DNA of 64,000 nt from the NCBI GenBank assembly GCA_934654755.1, contig CAKUGQ010000001.1, positions 62,001 through 126,000 of the forward strand. The letters run 5' to 3'. The DNA comes from an uncultured Oscillospiraceae bacterium (GTDB taxonomy: Bacteria; Bacillota; Clostridia; Oscillospirales; Oscillospiraceae). Shown piece by piece: positions 25,228 through 33,959 of the stretch. Position numbers and translations under genes: made by a program. The notes beneath the pieces are model-generated. The model worked only from the letters and a program-made list of their open reading frames with translations, did no database searches and was not told where the DNA came from. Position 1 is the first letter of the stretch; every line of letters starts with the position of its first letter.

Positions 25228-26286
25228 ATGATCGCGCAAATTTCCAAGGTGAGAGGTACGCTGATAAAAGTATATGCTTCTTTGCTTTGCTACTGTCTGC
25301 TTCTCATACTTCTCTGCGCGTGTGCGCCGTCGGAGGGACAGACGGAGCCGACGAGGCTGACTGCGCCGCCGACGGTTCCTCCTACGACGGAAGATCCGAT
25401 GACGGAGGCGCTGACCGGAATTGGAACAATCTGTGACATTGCAAAGTACGGCGACGGTTATATCATCCTGACCCATTCCGGGCTTTACCTGCTGGATGAA
25501 AACTTTTCTAACCGCCGCAGCGCCGGGGAGCAGTGGGAAAGGCTCTTCGCAACGAGGGACGACGACGGCTTTTGGGAGCGCCTGAGTTGGAATATCGACG
25601 AAAAACCGCGCCTGTTTAAGGAGCTAATCGTAGCGTCAAAGGGAGTATTCTTCTGTACAGCTACCACATGGCGCTTTGAGTCTTATTTTGACGGAAAGTC
25701 GCAGATGTTGCCGTTCCAATGGCAGGACGAGTCCGGAAATACGATAGAAAGTGAAACAACATTAAGATATGTAGCTGAGCATAATGGTCATCTGTTTGGT
25801 GCTACAGGTGCATTGCTATTTTTGGATGACAAATTTGTATGCAGAATCCCAAGCCGTTCTTCTATTGTCTTTATCAAAATGAATGGGAACCTGCACATCT
25901 ATGATGCAGGTGGTGCCACTGATGAGTCTGATATCTACTTGTTACATGGCGGCGGAGAATACGAGTGGGTCTCCGAAGGCTGGGGGGAGTTTTCTCTCTA
26001 TGCGGATTACGATAAATACTGCTACTATATGCAGAGCATTAACTGGTACGATGAAAGCGGCGAGATAGAGAAGACGGAATTCTGTCTTGTGCGGACGGAC
26101 GGAACGACGCACGAGATCATGAACTGCTCCGCGCTGGGCGGCAACAGCGGCGCGGCGATCCTGCGTTTTTTGGTCAAGGACGACAGCCATATCGTGATCC
26201 TGCGGGACGACGACAGCATCGAGGTCGCAGAGTATTCCTTCCGCGAGCTTCGTACCTTCCCGGAAAAGGATAAGGATAATATATAA
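25228..26286 (+). CDS. Tandem lipoprotein 1 (type A)
   Basis: A 352-residue predicted lipoprotein. A hydrophobic signal ends in a lipobox L-L-C-A-C, followed by a Thr/Pro linker (QTEPTRLTAPPT). The body consists of short beta segments of the type G-D-G-Y-I-I-L-T, G-H-L-F-G-A, G-N-L-H-I-Y-D and D-S-H-I-V-I-L-R, which suggest a small beta-propeller-like fold (inference). An AAAGGAG site lies before the ATG; a GTG 21 bases downstream is possible. The first roughly 100 and last roughly 105 codons are nearly identical in DNA to lipoprotein 4, while the middle differs. Confidence 0.7.
   Translation: MIAQISKVRGTLIKVYASLLCYCLLLILLCACAPSEGQTEPTRLTAPPTVPPTTEDPMTEALTGIGTICDIAKYGDGYIILTHSGLYLLDENFSNRRSAGEQWERLFATRDDDGFWERLSWNIDEKPRLFKELIVASKGVFFCTATTWRFESYFDGKSQMLPFQWQDESGNTIESETTLRYVAEHNGHLFGATGALLFLDDKFVCRIPSRSSIVFIKMNGNLHIYDAGGATDESDIYLLHGGGEYEWVSEGWGEFSLYADYDKYCYYMQSINWYDESGEIEKTEFCLVRTDGTTHEIMNCSALGGNSGAAILRFLVKDDSHIVILRDDDSIEVAEYSFRELRTFPEKDKDNI
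25321..25616 (+). repeat. Type-A 5' block, copy 1
   Basis: About 296 bases nearly identical (about five differences seen by eye, no indels) to 28414-28709. It covers the lipobox, linker and first domain of lipoprotein 1. Confidence 0.8.
25954..26276 (+). repeat. Type-A 3' block, copy 1
   Basis: About 323 bases that look identical to 29086-29408 by eye. It covers the C-terminal domain of lipoprotein 1. Confidence 0.8.
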
Positions 26287-26329
26287 CATTGCACAAATAC
26301 GAAACGCGCTCAAAAAAGGAGGACGATGC

Positions 26330-27307
26330 ATGAAACGACGTTACTTTGCCGTATTTCTGGCGATTCTGCTTCTCGTGTTTCTCTGTGCCTGTGCGCCGTC
26401 GGAGGGACAGACGGAGCCGACACGGCTGACCGCGCCGCCGACTGCGCCTCCCACCACGCTCAGTCAGAAAGAAAAGGCGTTAGAGGGAATCGGGACGATC
26501 TGTGACATTGCAAAGTACGGGGACGGCTATCTTCTTCTGACGCATACCGGGCTTTACACCGTGGACAAAAACCTTGAAAACCGTCAATTTCTCGACGACC
26601 CGGCGAACAAGCCCTTTGTTGAAAAAGAACCCGGTACACTCTTTGAACGCCTGAGCTATAGACCGAATTATGAGGAAAACTTTTTTTACGGGCTGAACGT
26701 TACCTCAAAAGGGATTTTCTATATTTGCAAGCCTACGAATTCCTATTATTTTTGCGGTGAACCGACAGAGCTTCGAAGGAATTTCAGATTTAAATCACTG
26801 GAGGAATACGAAGGGTCTCTCTATATGCTGTGGGTCAACTACTATGACCCACAGGATATTTTCTTATCAAAAGACGGTGTAGAACAGGAGATTGACCTGG
26901 ATCTTCCCTGCTTTTGCTGGTTTGACGGGAAGCTCTGCCTGGGCGGTCCTGCCGGACTCTATGCGATCGGAGAGAATGGCCTTCTGGGTGAACGGCTCGG
27001 AGACAGCCCGGACGATAGCTTGCTTGCGGAGCCGGTAGGAGACTACCGATATTTTCTGGATTTCGAATACGAAGAATACGTCTATGAGGATGAACTCGGA
27101 TACGAACATATCGGTTCTCTCGTAGTCGATATTATTTTCACTCGTTCCAATGGGGAGACGGTCGAGAGGCTGAGCTGCGGACGGTTACGGGAAGCGGCCT
27201 GCGAAAACATGATCAAAAATTGGTTTGTTGTGGATGACAGTCATCTTTTGCTTCTGAGAAATGATAATTCCGCAGATATCGCAGAATTTTCTGTGATAAA
27301 AGAATAG
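26330..27307 (+). CDS. Tandem lipoprotein 2 (type B)
   Basis: A 325-residue predicted lipoprotein: signal peptide with lipobox (F-L-C-A-C), the shared Thr/Pro linker, then a type-B N-terminal domain (Q-K-E-K-A-L-E-G-I-G-T-I-C-D) almost identical to lipoprotein 3 for about 88 codons. After that the two diverge into unrelated-looking beta-rich sequence with many Tyr/Phe and acidic residues, ending D-N-S-A-D-I-A-E-F-S. AAGGAGG precedes the ATG. No enzyme motifs are visible; a surface binding role is inferred. Confidence 0.7.
   Translation: MKRRYFAVFLAILLLVFLCACAPSEGQTEPTRLTAPPTAPPTTLSQKEKALEGIGTICDIAKYGDGYLLLTHTGLYTVDKNLENRQFLDDPANKPFVEKEPGTLFERLSYRPNYEENFFYGLNVTSKGIFYICKPTNSYYFCGEPTELRRNFRFKSLEEYEGSLYMLWVNYYDPQDIFLSKDGVEQEIDLDLPCFCWFDGKLCLGGPAGLYAIGENGLLGERLGDSPDDSLLAEPVGDYRYFLDFEYEEYVYEDELGYEHIGSLVVDIIFTRSNGETVERLSCGRLREAACENMIKNWFVVDDSHLLLLRNDNSADIAEFSVIKE
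26390..26655 (+). repeat. Type-B 5' block, copy 1
   Basis: About 266 bases nearly identical to 27425-27690, encoding the linker and first domain of lipoprotein 2. Similarity falls sharply afterwards. Confidence 0.75.
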
Positions 27308-27367
27308 CCGCTTTGATACAACCGGGGCATTGGTGCACTTCGAAATCAAGCCAAAGGAGGAAATCTT

Positions 27368-28360
27368 ATGAAAAAAGTGCTTCTGCTTCTTTTCTGCTGT
27401 CTGCTTCTCATACTTCTCTGCGCGTGTGCGCCGTCGGAGGGACAGACGGAGCCGACACGGTTGACCGCGCCGCCGCCTGCGCCTCCCACCACGCTCAGTC
27501 AGAAAGAAAAGGCGTTAGAGGGAATCGGGACGGTCTGTGACATTGCAAAGTACGGGGACGGTTATCTTCTTCTGACGCATACCGGGCTTTACACCGTGGA
27601 CAAAAACCTTGAAAACCGCCAATTTCTCGACGACCCGGCGAATAAGCCTTTTGTTGAAAAAGAGTCCGGTACTCTGTTTGAACGACTGAGCTTTGAGCCG
27701 AACTATGAGGAACCGATGTTTTATTCCTTGTTTGTTACCTCGAAAGGCATAATATATGGCTGCTTTCCGACAGGCTCTTACTACATTTACGGCGAGGCGG
27801 TCGAACGGGGAGACTACACGATTTCCAAAGTAATGGAAGTCGACGGTATCGTATATGCTTCATGGAGGTATTCGCCGGCAGGAAGTCCGGCTCACTACTA
27901 CATAACCGCAAATGGGCACGAACGGGAGTACGACCCCTACGTCCTCAACGAGGAATTGTTTGTCTTCAAGGGTGAGCCTTGTCAGATCGGTGCCGACGGT
28001 ATTTATGCGCTGAAACCGGATGGTCAGACCGGGGAGAAAATCTGCGGGCCGATGGAACAGTCATGGAAATTGTCATGTAGCGGGGGCTTCATTTACTACT
28101 ATCAGGTGGAGGTGCCGGAAAGAGAGCCGGATTACGAACCTGAGAATGAGGAGTTAATATCGGTCGGTTTTTTGAAACGCTTTGACGGAGAAAAAATTGA
28201 GGAACTCGTTTGCGGGGAACTGTACGAATTTGGCCACACTCTGATGCGTATAATTGTCATCGACGATAATCATATTTTGTATTTGGGGTCAGGTAGCAGG
28301 ATCGGAATTGCCGAGTTTTCCGCAAAGACCAACGAAACAGAAAGGGGAAAAGGACAGTGA
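27368..28360 (+). CDS. Tandem lipoprotein 3 (type B)
   Basis: A 330-residue predicted lipoprotein paralogous to its upstream neighbour. Signal peptide and lipobox (L-L-C-A-C) are shared at DNA level with lipoprotein 1 (the TGCGCGTGTGCG codon choice), while the following domain is shared with lipoprotein 2. This makes the gene a visible mosaic. The centre and C-terminal half (for example GSYYIYGEAVERGD, and an acidic P-E-R-E-P-D-Y-E-P-E-N-E-E stretch) are its own. AAAGGAGG precedes the ATG. Its TGA overlaps the GTG start of lipoprotein 4. Confidence 0.7.
   Translation: MKKVLLLLFCCLLLILLCACAPSEGQTEPTRLTAPPPAPPTTLSQKEKALEGIGTVCDIAKYGDGYLLLTHTGLYTVDKNLENRQFLDDPANKPFVEKESGTLFERLSFEPNYEEPMFYSLFVTSKGIIYGCFPTGSYYIYGEAVERGDYTISKVMEVDGIVYASWRYSPAGSPAHYYITANGHEREYDPYVLNEELFVFKGEPCQIGADGIYALKPDGQTGEKICGPMEQSWKLSCSGGFIYYYQVEVPEREPDYEPENEELISVGFLKRFDGEKIEELVCGELYEFGHTLMRIIVIDDNHILYLGSGSRIGIAEFSAKTNETERGKGQ
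27425..27690 (+). repeat. Type-B 5' block, copy 2
   Basis: Second copy of the block at 26390-26655, in lipoprotein 3. Confidence 0.75.
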
Positions 28361-29418
28361 AACACAGAATCGCGATGACTGCGCTGGCTCTGCTTCTCTT
28401 ACTTCTCTGTGCCTGTGCGCCGTCGGGGGGACAGACGGAGCCGACGAGGCTGACTGCGCCGCCGACGGTTCCTCCTACGACGGAGGGCCCGATGACGGAG
28501 GCGCTGACCGGAATTGGAACAATCTGTGACATTGCAAAGTACGGCGACGGTTATATCATCCTGACCCATTCCGGGCTTTACCTGCTGGATGAAAACTTTT
28601 CTAACCGCCGCAGCGCCGGGGAGCAGTGGGAAAAGCTCTTCGCAACGAGGGACGACGACGGCTTTTGGGAGCGCCTGAGTTGGAATATCGACGAAAAACC
28701 GCGCCTGTTCCATTACTTAACAGTCACATCGAAGGGCGTCTTCTTTCGCTATGCTACTACATGGCGTTACGGGGCTTTCTTTGAGGGTGAAAAACAGCGG
28801 GTGGATGGCTTCGAAAGAACCGAAACAGGGTATAAGGACAACGGGAAAAAGGGCTCATACTACGAATTCACGGAGTACAATGGGCATCTGTTCGGCGCCC
28901 TCGGAAATCTGATGTATGTGGATAACGAGGGGGTCTGCATTTTCCCGTCCAGAGACGGTGCACACTTCTTTATCAAAATGAACGGCAATCTATACATCTA
29001 TGATCCGGAACTGGATACCACCATTTACAATCCCGGAGACGTTCGACCCATTCCCAAATCGGACATCTATCTGTTTAATGAAAAAGGAGAATACGAGTGG
29101 GTCTCCGAAGGCTGGGGGGAGTTTTCTCTCTATGCGGATTACGATAAATACTGCTACTATATGCAGAGCATTAACTGGTACGATGAAAGCGGCGAGATAG
29201 AGAAGACGGAATTCTGTCTTGTGCGGACGGACGGAACGACGCACGAGATCATGAACTGCTCCGCGCTGGGCGGCAACAGCGGCGCGGCGATCCTGCGTTT
29301 TTTGGTCAAGGACGACAGCCATATCGTGATCCTGCGGGACGACGACAGCATCGAGGTCGCAGAGTATTCCTTCCGCGAGCTTCGTACCTTCCCGGAAAAG
29401 GATAAGGAAGCGGAGTAA
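28357..29418 (+). CDS. Tandem lipoprotein 4 (type A)
   Basis: A 353-residue predicted lipoprotein starting with GTG in a 4-base GTGA overlap with lipoprotein 3, so it is translationally coupled. The lipobox is L-L-C-A-C. The outer parts match lipoprotein 1 nearly base for base; the central section (roughly residues 118-243) is divergent and 39 bases longer, including a Pro/Asp-rich insertion (DPELDTTIYNPGDVRPIP). The same short beta-repeat texture is present. It ends the array, followed by a terminator. Confidence 0.7.
   Translation: MKHRIAMTALALLLLLLCACAPSGGQTEPTRLTAPPTVPPTTEGPMTEALTGIGTICDIAKYGDGYIILTHSGLYLLDENFSNRRSAGEQWEKLFATRDDDGFWERLSWNIDEKPRLFHYLTVTSKGVFFRYATTWRYGAFFEGEKQRVDGFERTETGYKDNGKKGSYYEFTEYNGHLFGALGNLMYVDNEGVCIFPSRDGAHFFIKMNGNLYIYDPELDTTIYNPGDVRPIPKSDIYLFNEKGEYEWVSEGWGEFSLYADYDKYCYYMQSINWYDESGEIEKTEFCLVRTDGTTHEIMNCSALGGNSGAAILRFLVKDDSHIVILRDDDSIEVAEYSFRELRTFPEKDKEAE
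28414..28709 (+). repeat. Type-A 5' block, copy 2
   Basis: Second copy of the block at 25321-25616, in lipoprotein 4. Confidence 0.8.
29086..29408 (+). repeat. Type-A 3' block, copy 2
   Basis: Second copy of the block at 25954-26276, in lipoprotein 4. Confidence 0.8.
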
Positions 29419-29428
29419 TATGGACGAA

Positions 29429-29458
29429 AACGGTTCTCCCAGAAGGGAGAACCGTTTT
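29429..29458. terminator. Terminator ending the lipoprotein array
   Basis: A 12-bp stem (AACGGTTCTCCC / GGGAGAACCGTT, loop AGAA) followed by TTGTAT on the plus strand and TTCGTCC on the minus strand. Confidence 0.65.
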
Positions 29459-29537
29459 GTATATGCGCCCTCCTTGTAACGGTGTGCGGGAGTGGCAGAT
29501 GCTGCTGCCGTATGGCACGCAGACAATAAAGACCCTG

Positions 29538-30683
29538 TCAACCCATACAGAGTTTCCGAAGCAGGCGAACCGTCAGCTCCCACCAGCTCAACCGTTCGAC
29601 GGCGGCGGGGGCGACGATTGCAATCTCTGCAAGCACACCTGCATCCGTTTCCAGCGTCAGCGTACCTACCTGCTGGCCTGCCTGCACGGGCGCCGTCAGT
29701 TCCGGAAGCATTGTTACGGTGCGTTTTACCCGCGCCTGTATGCCCTTTTCCACCAGCAGCGGATCGGTTTTCTGCAGAACAGGCTGCACGAAGCTCTGCC
29801 GTCCCAGCTTGACGGGGATGGCCTCAAGTGCGTCATCCGTTTCGGCACGGACGAGCGCATAATTCGCAAAACCGTAATCCAGAAGCGCTTTCGCGGATTG
29901 GAAGCGCTCCGGTGAGCTGGAGCAATGCAGTACGACCGCGATCAGCTCAATGCCGTCGCGCTCTGCGCTGGCGGAGATACAATGTCCGGCCTTTGAAGTG
30001 TAGCCGGTTTTCAGACCGGTCGTCCCGGCGTAGAATCGGACGAGCTTGTTCGTGTTCGACAGGCCGAACTTGCCGCCGCGTACGGTGTCCATCCAGATCG
30101 TCGTGTATTTTTTGATGGCGGAATGCTTCAGCAGCGCACGCGACATGATTGCAATGTCACGGGCGGTTGTCAGATGTTCGGCGGCGTTCTCGCCATCATC
30201 CAGGCCGGTGCAGTTGACAAAATGCGTATTGTTCATCTCCAGCTCGGCGGCGCGGCGATTCATCAGCTCTACAAAGGCGGCTTCGCTGCCTGCAATATGC
30301 TCCGCCAGCGCCGTGGCGCAGTCATTTGCCGAGCTGACGACGACGGATTTGAGCATTTCATCCATGGTCATCTGCTCGCCCGGTTCCAGATAGACCTGAC
30401 TGCCGCCTTTGGCGGCGGCTGCTTCGGAGGCCGTTACCACGTCGTCCCAGCCGATTCGCCCGGAATCAAGCGCCTCCATGACCAGCAGCAGCGTCATTAC
30501 CTTTGTTACCGATGCAGGCGGGTGCTTTTCGTCGGCATTTTTTTCAAACAGTACCGTTCCTGTGGCAACGTCCATCAGAATTGCATTCGGCGCAGCGATT
30601 TCCGGTCCGGCGGCATGCGCCGTCAGGCAGCACGGCAGCAGCATCGCAGCGGCCAGAATCAGGCTGAACAGTCGTTTTTTCAT
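29538..30683 (-). CDS. dacF: D-alanyl-D-alanine carboxypeptidase (DacF-type PBP)
   Basis: A 381-residue low-molecular-weight penicillin-binding protein that trims the terminal D-Ala from peptidoglycan stem peptides. It has a signal peptide (1-24) and the three active-site motifs: SVTK at 58-61 (Ser nucleophile), SAN at 118-120 and KTG at 225-227. A C-terminal beta domain (about 275-360) and an amphipathic end helix (WWELTVRLLRKL) suit peripheral membrane attachment. A GGAGGGG site precedes the ATG. It is a single gene; the family label DacF versus DacB/DacA is approximate. Confidence 0.88.
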   Translation of the reverse strand: MKKRLFSLILAAAMLLPCCLTAHAAGPEIAAPNAILMDVATGTVLFEKNADEKHPPASVTKVMTLLLVMEALDSGRIGWDDVVTASEAAAAKGGSQVYLEPGEQMTMDEMLKSVVVSSANDCATALAEHIAGSEAAFVELMNRRAAELEMNNTHFVNCTGLDDGENAAEHLTTARDIAIMSRALLKHSAIKKYTTIWMDTVRGGKFGLSNTNKLVRFYAGTTGLKTGYTSKAGHCISASAERDGIELIAVVLHCSSSPERFQSAKALLDYGFANYALVRAETDDALEAIPVKLGRQSFVQPVLQKTDPLLVEKGIQARVKRTVTMLPELTAPVQAGQQVGTLTLETDAGVLAEIAIVAPAAVERLSWWELTVRLLRKLCMG

Positions 30684-30750
30684 AAAAAATCCCCTCCGCT
30701 TCCTTTCTGTCAGAAGGATATGAAGCGGAGGGGAAGGCTATGCGGTTTTT

Positions 30751-30969
30751 TCAGACAAGAAACTTGTTTACGCAGCGGGCAAAACACGGGCCGTTGTCGC
30801 CATCAACGGCGACGCCGATGGGGCCGCTCAGATCGAGCGTAAACAGCTCCATGAAGCTCTTGGCATCGGCGCAGCGACTGCCGTCCGAAAGGGAAATGGC
30901 ATAGGGCTGCAGGCTTGCCAGACAGACAAATTCACGAACCTCATCAAGCGAACGGAAGCGGACGGTCAT
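30751..30969 (-). CDS. HPr-like protein lacking the phosphorylatable histidine
   Basis: A 72-residue protein with the size and C-terminal pattern of PTS HPr (A-D-A-K-S-F-M-E-L-F-T-L-D-L-S-G-P-I-G-V-A-V-D-G-D), corresponding to the regulatory-Ser helix and last strand of the fold. The segment that should carry G-x-H-A-R-P with His15 reads A-S-L-Q-P-Y, so PEP-dependent phosphotransfer is not possible. A serine sits near the HPr(Ser) helix (A-K-S-F), so a Crh-like regulatory role can be imagined. The start at MTVRFRSL follows GGAGG. It is divergent from mtaB. Confidence 0.65.
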   Translation of the reverse strand: MTVRFRSLDEVREFVCLASLQPYAISLSDGSRCADAKSFMELFTLDLSGPIGVAVDGDNGPCFARCVNKFLV

Positions 30970-31130
30970 GCGGTTTCCTCCAAAGTTGGGACTATACATT
31001 TTAGAAAAAATAAAGTATAATGGATCGTTGTTCTGACGTATTGCCAATTATACTATCAGAATACACAAAAAATCAATTCGGTTTTTGTGCAAAATTCTTG
31101 CCGGGCCGCCGGATTTTTTTGGAGAAGATT

Positions 31131-32435
31131 ATGAAATTCTATTGTTACACCCTCGGTTGTAAAGTAAACCAATATGAAACACAGGCGATGGAGCAGCTCC
31201 TGACCGCGCTGGGCGCAGAGGCGGGGAACGAAAACGACTTTGACCTGTGTATCGTCAACACCTGCACCGTTACGGCTGTCGCCGATCGAAAAAACCGCTG
31301 TATGATCCGCCACCTGCGCCGTGAACACCCGGAAGCGGTGCTGGGTGTGTGCGGGTGCTATGCGCAGCTGGAGCCGTCGCAGGTCGCCGCGCTCGGAGTG
31401 GATGTGGTCAGCGGCAGCGCGGGCAGAGAGGATTTTGTTCAGAGACTGCTGCAGACGTGGCGCGAGCGCAGCGGTGAGCCGACGATCGTCGTCGATGAGG
31501 CACTGCGCCGCCGTGATTTTGAGCGGTTGCCTGCAGGGGGATTGGCGGCACGTACCCGTGCGATGCTGAAGGTGCAGGACGGGTGCACAAATTTTTGTTC
31601 TTACTGCATCATTCCCTATGCGCGCGGACCGGTCCGGTCCCTGCCGGTGGAGGAAGCTGCTGCGCAGGCCGCACAGCTTGCCGCCGAAGGGTATCTGGAA
31701 ATTGTTGTGACCGGTATCGAGGTTGCCTCGTGGGGGCAGGAGCTGCCCGGGCGTCCGCGCTTTGATTCGTTAATCGCCGCCGTCTGCGCAGCCGCGCCCG
31801 GCGTACGCATCCGGCTCGGCTCGCTTGAGCCGCGTGTGATCGACTCCGAATTCTGCCAAACGCTTTCACGCTTCGATAATTTTTGCCCGCAATTCCACCT
31901 GAGTCTGCAATCGGGCAGCGATACCGTGCTCAAGCGGATGCGGCGGAAGTATGATACCGCGCGCTACATGGAATCCGTTTCGCTGCTGCGGGAATACTTC
32001 CCCGGCTGTGCATTGACGACCGATCTGATTGTCGGCTTTCCCGGTGAGACGGACGCGGAGTTTACGCAATCGCTGGATTTTGCAAGACATATCGGTTTTG
32101 CGGCGATGCATGTGTTCCCTTATTCCCGCCGGCCGGGGACGCCTGCCGCAGCCATGCCAGGTCAGCTTTCCGCCGCGCAGAAGGCCGAGCGCGCGGCGGC
32201 AGCCGGCGCCGTGGCAAACGAGCTGCGGGCGCGCTTTAACCGCGCACTGCTCGGCACCGTACAGCAGGTGCTCTTTGAGCAGCCGGAGGGAGACTGCTTT
32301 ACCGGACACGCGCCCTGCGGCGTGAAGGTCTATGCACCCGGTGAGGCGCTGCACAACCGGCTGCGTGACGTATGCATCACCGCGCTGCATCCGGACGGCG
32401 TATTCGGGACGGTTATTGTGCCGGAGGAGCCTTAA
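31131..32435 (+). CDS. mtaB: tRNA t6A37 methylthiotransferase MtaB
   Basis: A 434-residue radical-SAM enzyme that converts t6A37 to ms2t6A37 in tRNA. The N-terminal MTTase domain opens FYCYTLGCKVNQYETQAM with its three cluster cysteines (near residues 10, 45 and 79). The radical-SAM CTNFCSYC motif lies at about 147-154, followed by a TRAM domain at the C-terminus (about 370-430). GCKVNQYE distinguishes MtaB/YqeV from MiaB. GGAGA precedes the ATG; an ORF start 37 codons upstream lies in the promoter region and is rejected. Confidence 0.88.
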   Translation: MKFYCYTLGCKVNQYETQAMEQLLTALGAEAGNENDFDLCIVNTCTVTAVADRKNRCMIRHLRREHPEAVLGVCGCYAQLEPSQVAALGVDVVSGSAGREDFVQRLLQTWRERSGEPTIVVDEALRRRDFERLPAGGLAARTRAMLKVQDGCTNFCSYCIIPYARGPVRSLPVEEAAAQAAQLAAEGYLEIVVTGIEVASWGQELPGRPRFDSLIAAVCAAAPGVRIRLGSLEPRVIDSEFCQTLSRFDNFCPQFHLSLQSGSDTVLKRMRRKYDTARYMESVSLLREYFPGCALTTDLIVGFPGETDAEFTQSLDFARHIGFAAMHVFPYSRRPGTPAAAMPGQLSAAQKAERAAAAGAVANELRARFNRALLGTVQQVLFEQPEGDCFTGHAPCGVKVYAPGEALHNRLRDVCITALHPDGVFGTVIVPEEP

Positions 32436-32502
32436 AAGTGCACAAAACGGACGTTTACAATTTGTTCAAAACGTAGATTTTTCCCGGAATGACAAAAAAT
32501 CG

Positions 32503-32531
32503 TTGCAAAACTATGAAGGCGACGTTATACT
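32503..32531 (+). promoter_or_regulatory. Promoter of the maltodextrin operon
   Basis: TTGCAA, a 17-base spacer, TATACT. The predicted start point (about 32538) lies just before the LacI-type operator. Confidence 0.65.
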
Positions 32532-32541
32532 GTTGCCATGA

Positions 32542-32563
32542 GCTTTGGAAACGTTTCCAAAGC
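32542..32563 (+). promoter_or_regulatory. LacI-family operator, perfect palindrome
   Basis: A 22-bp perfect palindrome, half-site GCTTTGGAAAC with its exact complement and a central CpG step, as in LacI/CcpA/MalR-type operators. It lies immediately downstream of the -10 box, so binding would block transcription. The LacI-family gene at 35841 is the obvious ligand-responsive repressor; CcpA binding (cre-like) is an alternative. Confidence 0.8.
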
Positions 32564-32604
32564 GAAACGGTGTTGCACCGCACTTTAAATGGAGGAAGAA
32601 AACA

Positions 32605-33897
32605 ATGAAAAAGATCATCGCATTGCTGATCGTTCTCGCGACTGTTGCCTGCCTGTTTGCCGGCTGCAAGACCGAGGGCAAAGGCTCCGTCTATTTCCTG
32701 AACTTCAAGCCCGAGGCGGATCAGGCTTGGCAGGAGCTGGCGAAGCTCTACACCGAGAAGACCGGTGTCGAAGTTAAGGTCGTCACCGCCGCTTCCGGCG
32801 AGTATGAGTCCACCCTCACCGCCGAGATGGGCAAGAGCAGCATGCCCACCCTGTTCCAGTGCGGCAACGCTTCCGCACTCCAGACTTGGGGCGACTACTG
32901 CCTCGACCTCACCGGCAGCGATTTCCTCAAGGAAATGACCACCAGTGAGTTCAATCTTACGAAGGACGGCAAGACCCTTGCTGCCGGCTACTGCTATGAG
33001 GCCTTTGGCATCATCGTCAACAAGAAGCTCCTGAAGCAGGCCGGTTATGAGATTACCGATATCAAGGACTTTGCCTCTCTCAAGACCATCGCTGAGGACA
33101 TCCACAAGCGCGCTTCCGAGCTGGGCTTCGATGCATTTACCTCCTCCGGCCTGGATGGCAGCTCCTCTTGGCGTTTCTCCGGCCACCTTGCCAATGTTCC
33201 GCTGTTCTATGAGTTCCGTGAGAACAACGTGACCGAGCAGCCTGCCACCATCACCGGCAAGTACCTCGACAACTTTAAGAACATCTGGGATCTCTACATT
33301 AACAACTCCGCGACCAACCCCAACGAGCTGACCACCAAGACCGGCGACGAGGCTGAGGCCGAATTCGGCACAGGCAAGGCCGTGTTCTATCAGAACGGCA
33401 CTTGGGAGTTTGCCAACCTGACCGATACCAGCGATAAGGGCAAGTTCAAGATGGATCCGAACGATCTGGCTATGATCCCCACCTACTCCGGCGTTTCCGG
33501 TGAAGAGAAGGCCGGCCTGAACTGCGGCACCGAAAACTGCTGGGCCGTCAACTCCAAGGTCTCCAAGGCCGATCAGAAGGCCACGCTCGACTTCCTGTAC
33601 TGGGTTGTTACCTCCGACGAGGGCACCAAGATGATGGCCGAGCAGTTTGGCCCCATCCCCTTCAAGCAGGCGAAGAAGTCCGCCAACGTCTTCTTCAATG
33701 ACGCCAACGAGCTCATGAACAAGGGCAACTACACCATGACCTGGGCTTTCAACCACACTCCGAACGTTAATGACTGGCGCGCCGGTGTCGTTTCCGCTCT
33801 GGCTGCCTATTCCGCCGACAACTCCAAGTGGGGTGACGTTGTTACCGCGTTTGTCGCCGGTTGGGAACAGCAGTATAAGCTCCAGCACAGCAAGTAA
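32605..33897 (+). CDS. malE: Sugar ABC transporter substrate-binding lipoprotein (maltodextrin type)
   Basis: A 430-residue family-1 solute-binding protein. Signal peptide with lipobox L-F-A-G-C (Cys at about residue 18), then the SBP_bac_1 fold, with W-Q-E-L-A-K-L-Y-T-E-K-T-G-V-E-V-K near the start. It captures an oligosaccharide outside the cell and delivers it to the permeases encoded downstream. The maltose/maltodextrin assignment rests on malQ and the operon layout, not on specificity residues. No ATPase gene (MsmX/MalK) is in the operon, as is usual in Firmicutes where a shared ATPase is used. GGAGGAAG precedes the ATG. Confidence 0.85.
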   Translation: MKKIIALLIVLATVACLFAGCKTEGKGSVYFLNFKPEADQAWQELAKLYTEKTGVEVKVVTAASGEYESTLTAEMGKSSMPTLFQCGNASALQTWGDYCLDLTGSDFLKEMTTSEFNLTKDGKTLAAGYCYEAFGIIVNKKLLKQAGYEITDIKDFASLKTIAEDIHKRASELGFDAFTSSGLDGSSSWRFSGHLANVPLFYEFRENNVTEQPATITGKYLDNFKNIWDLYINNSATNPNELTTKTGDEAEAEFGTGKAVFYQNGTWEFANLTDTSDKGKFKMDPNDLAMIPTYSGVSGEEKAGLNCGTENCWAVNSKVSKADQKATLDFLYWVVTSDEGTKMMAEQFGPIPFKQAKKSANVFFNDANELMNKGNYTMTWAFNHTPNVNDWRAGVVSALAAYSADNSKWGDVVTAFVAGWEQQYKLQHSK

Positions 33898-33959
33898 GAC
33901 TTCCGCACTCGCTTGATCTTTTCCGCCCGGACTTCGGCGGAAGCAATTACGACAACCTC

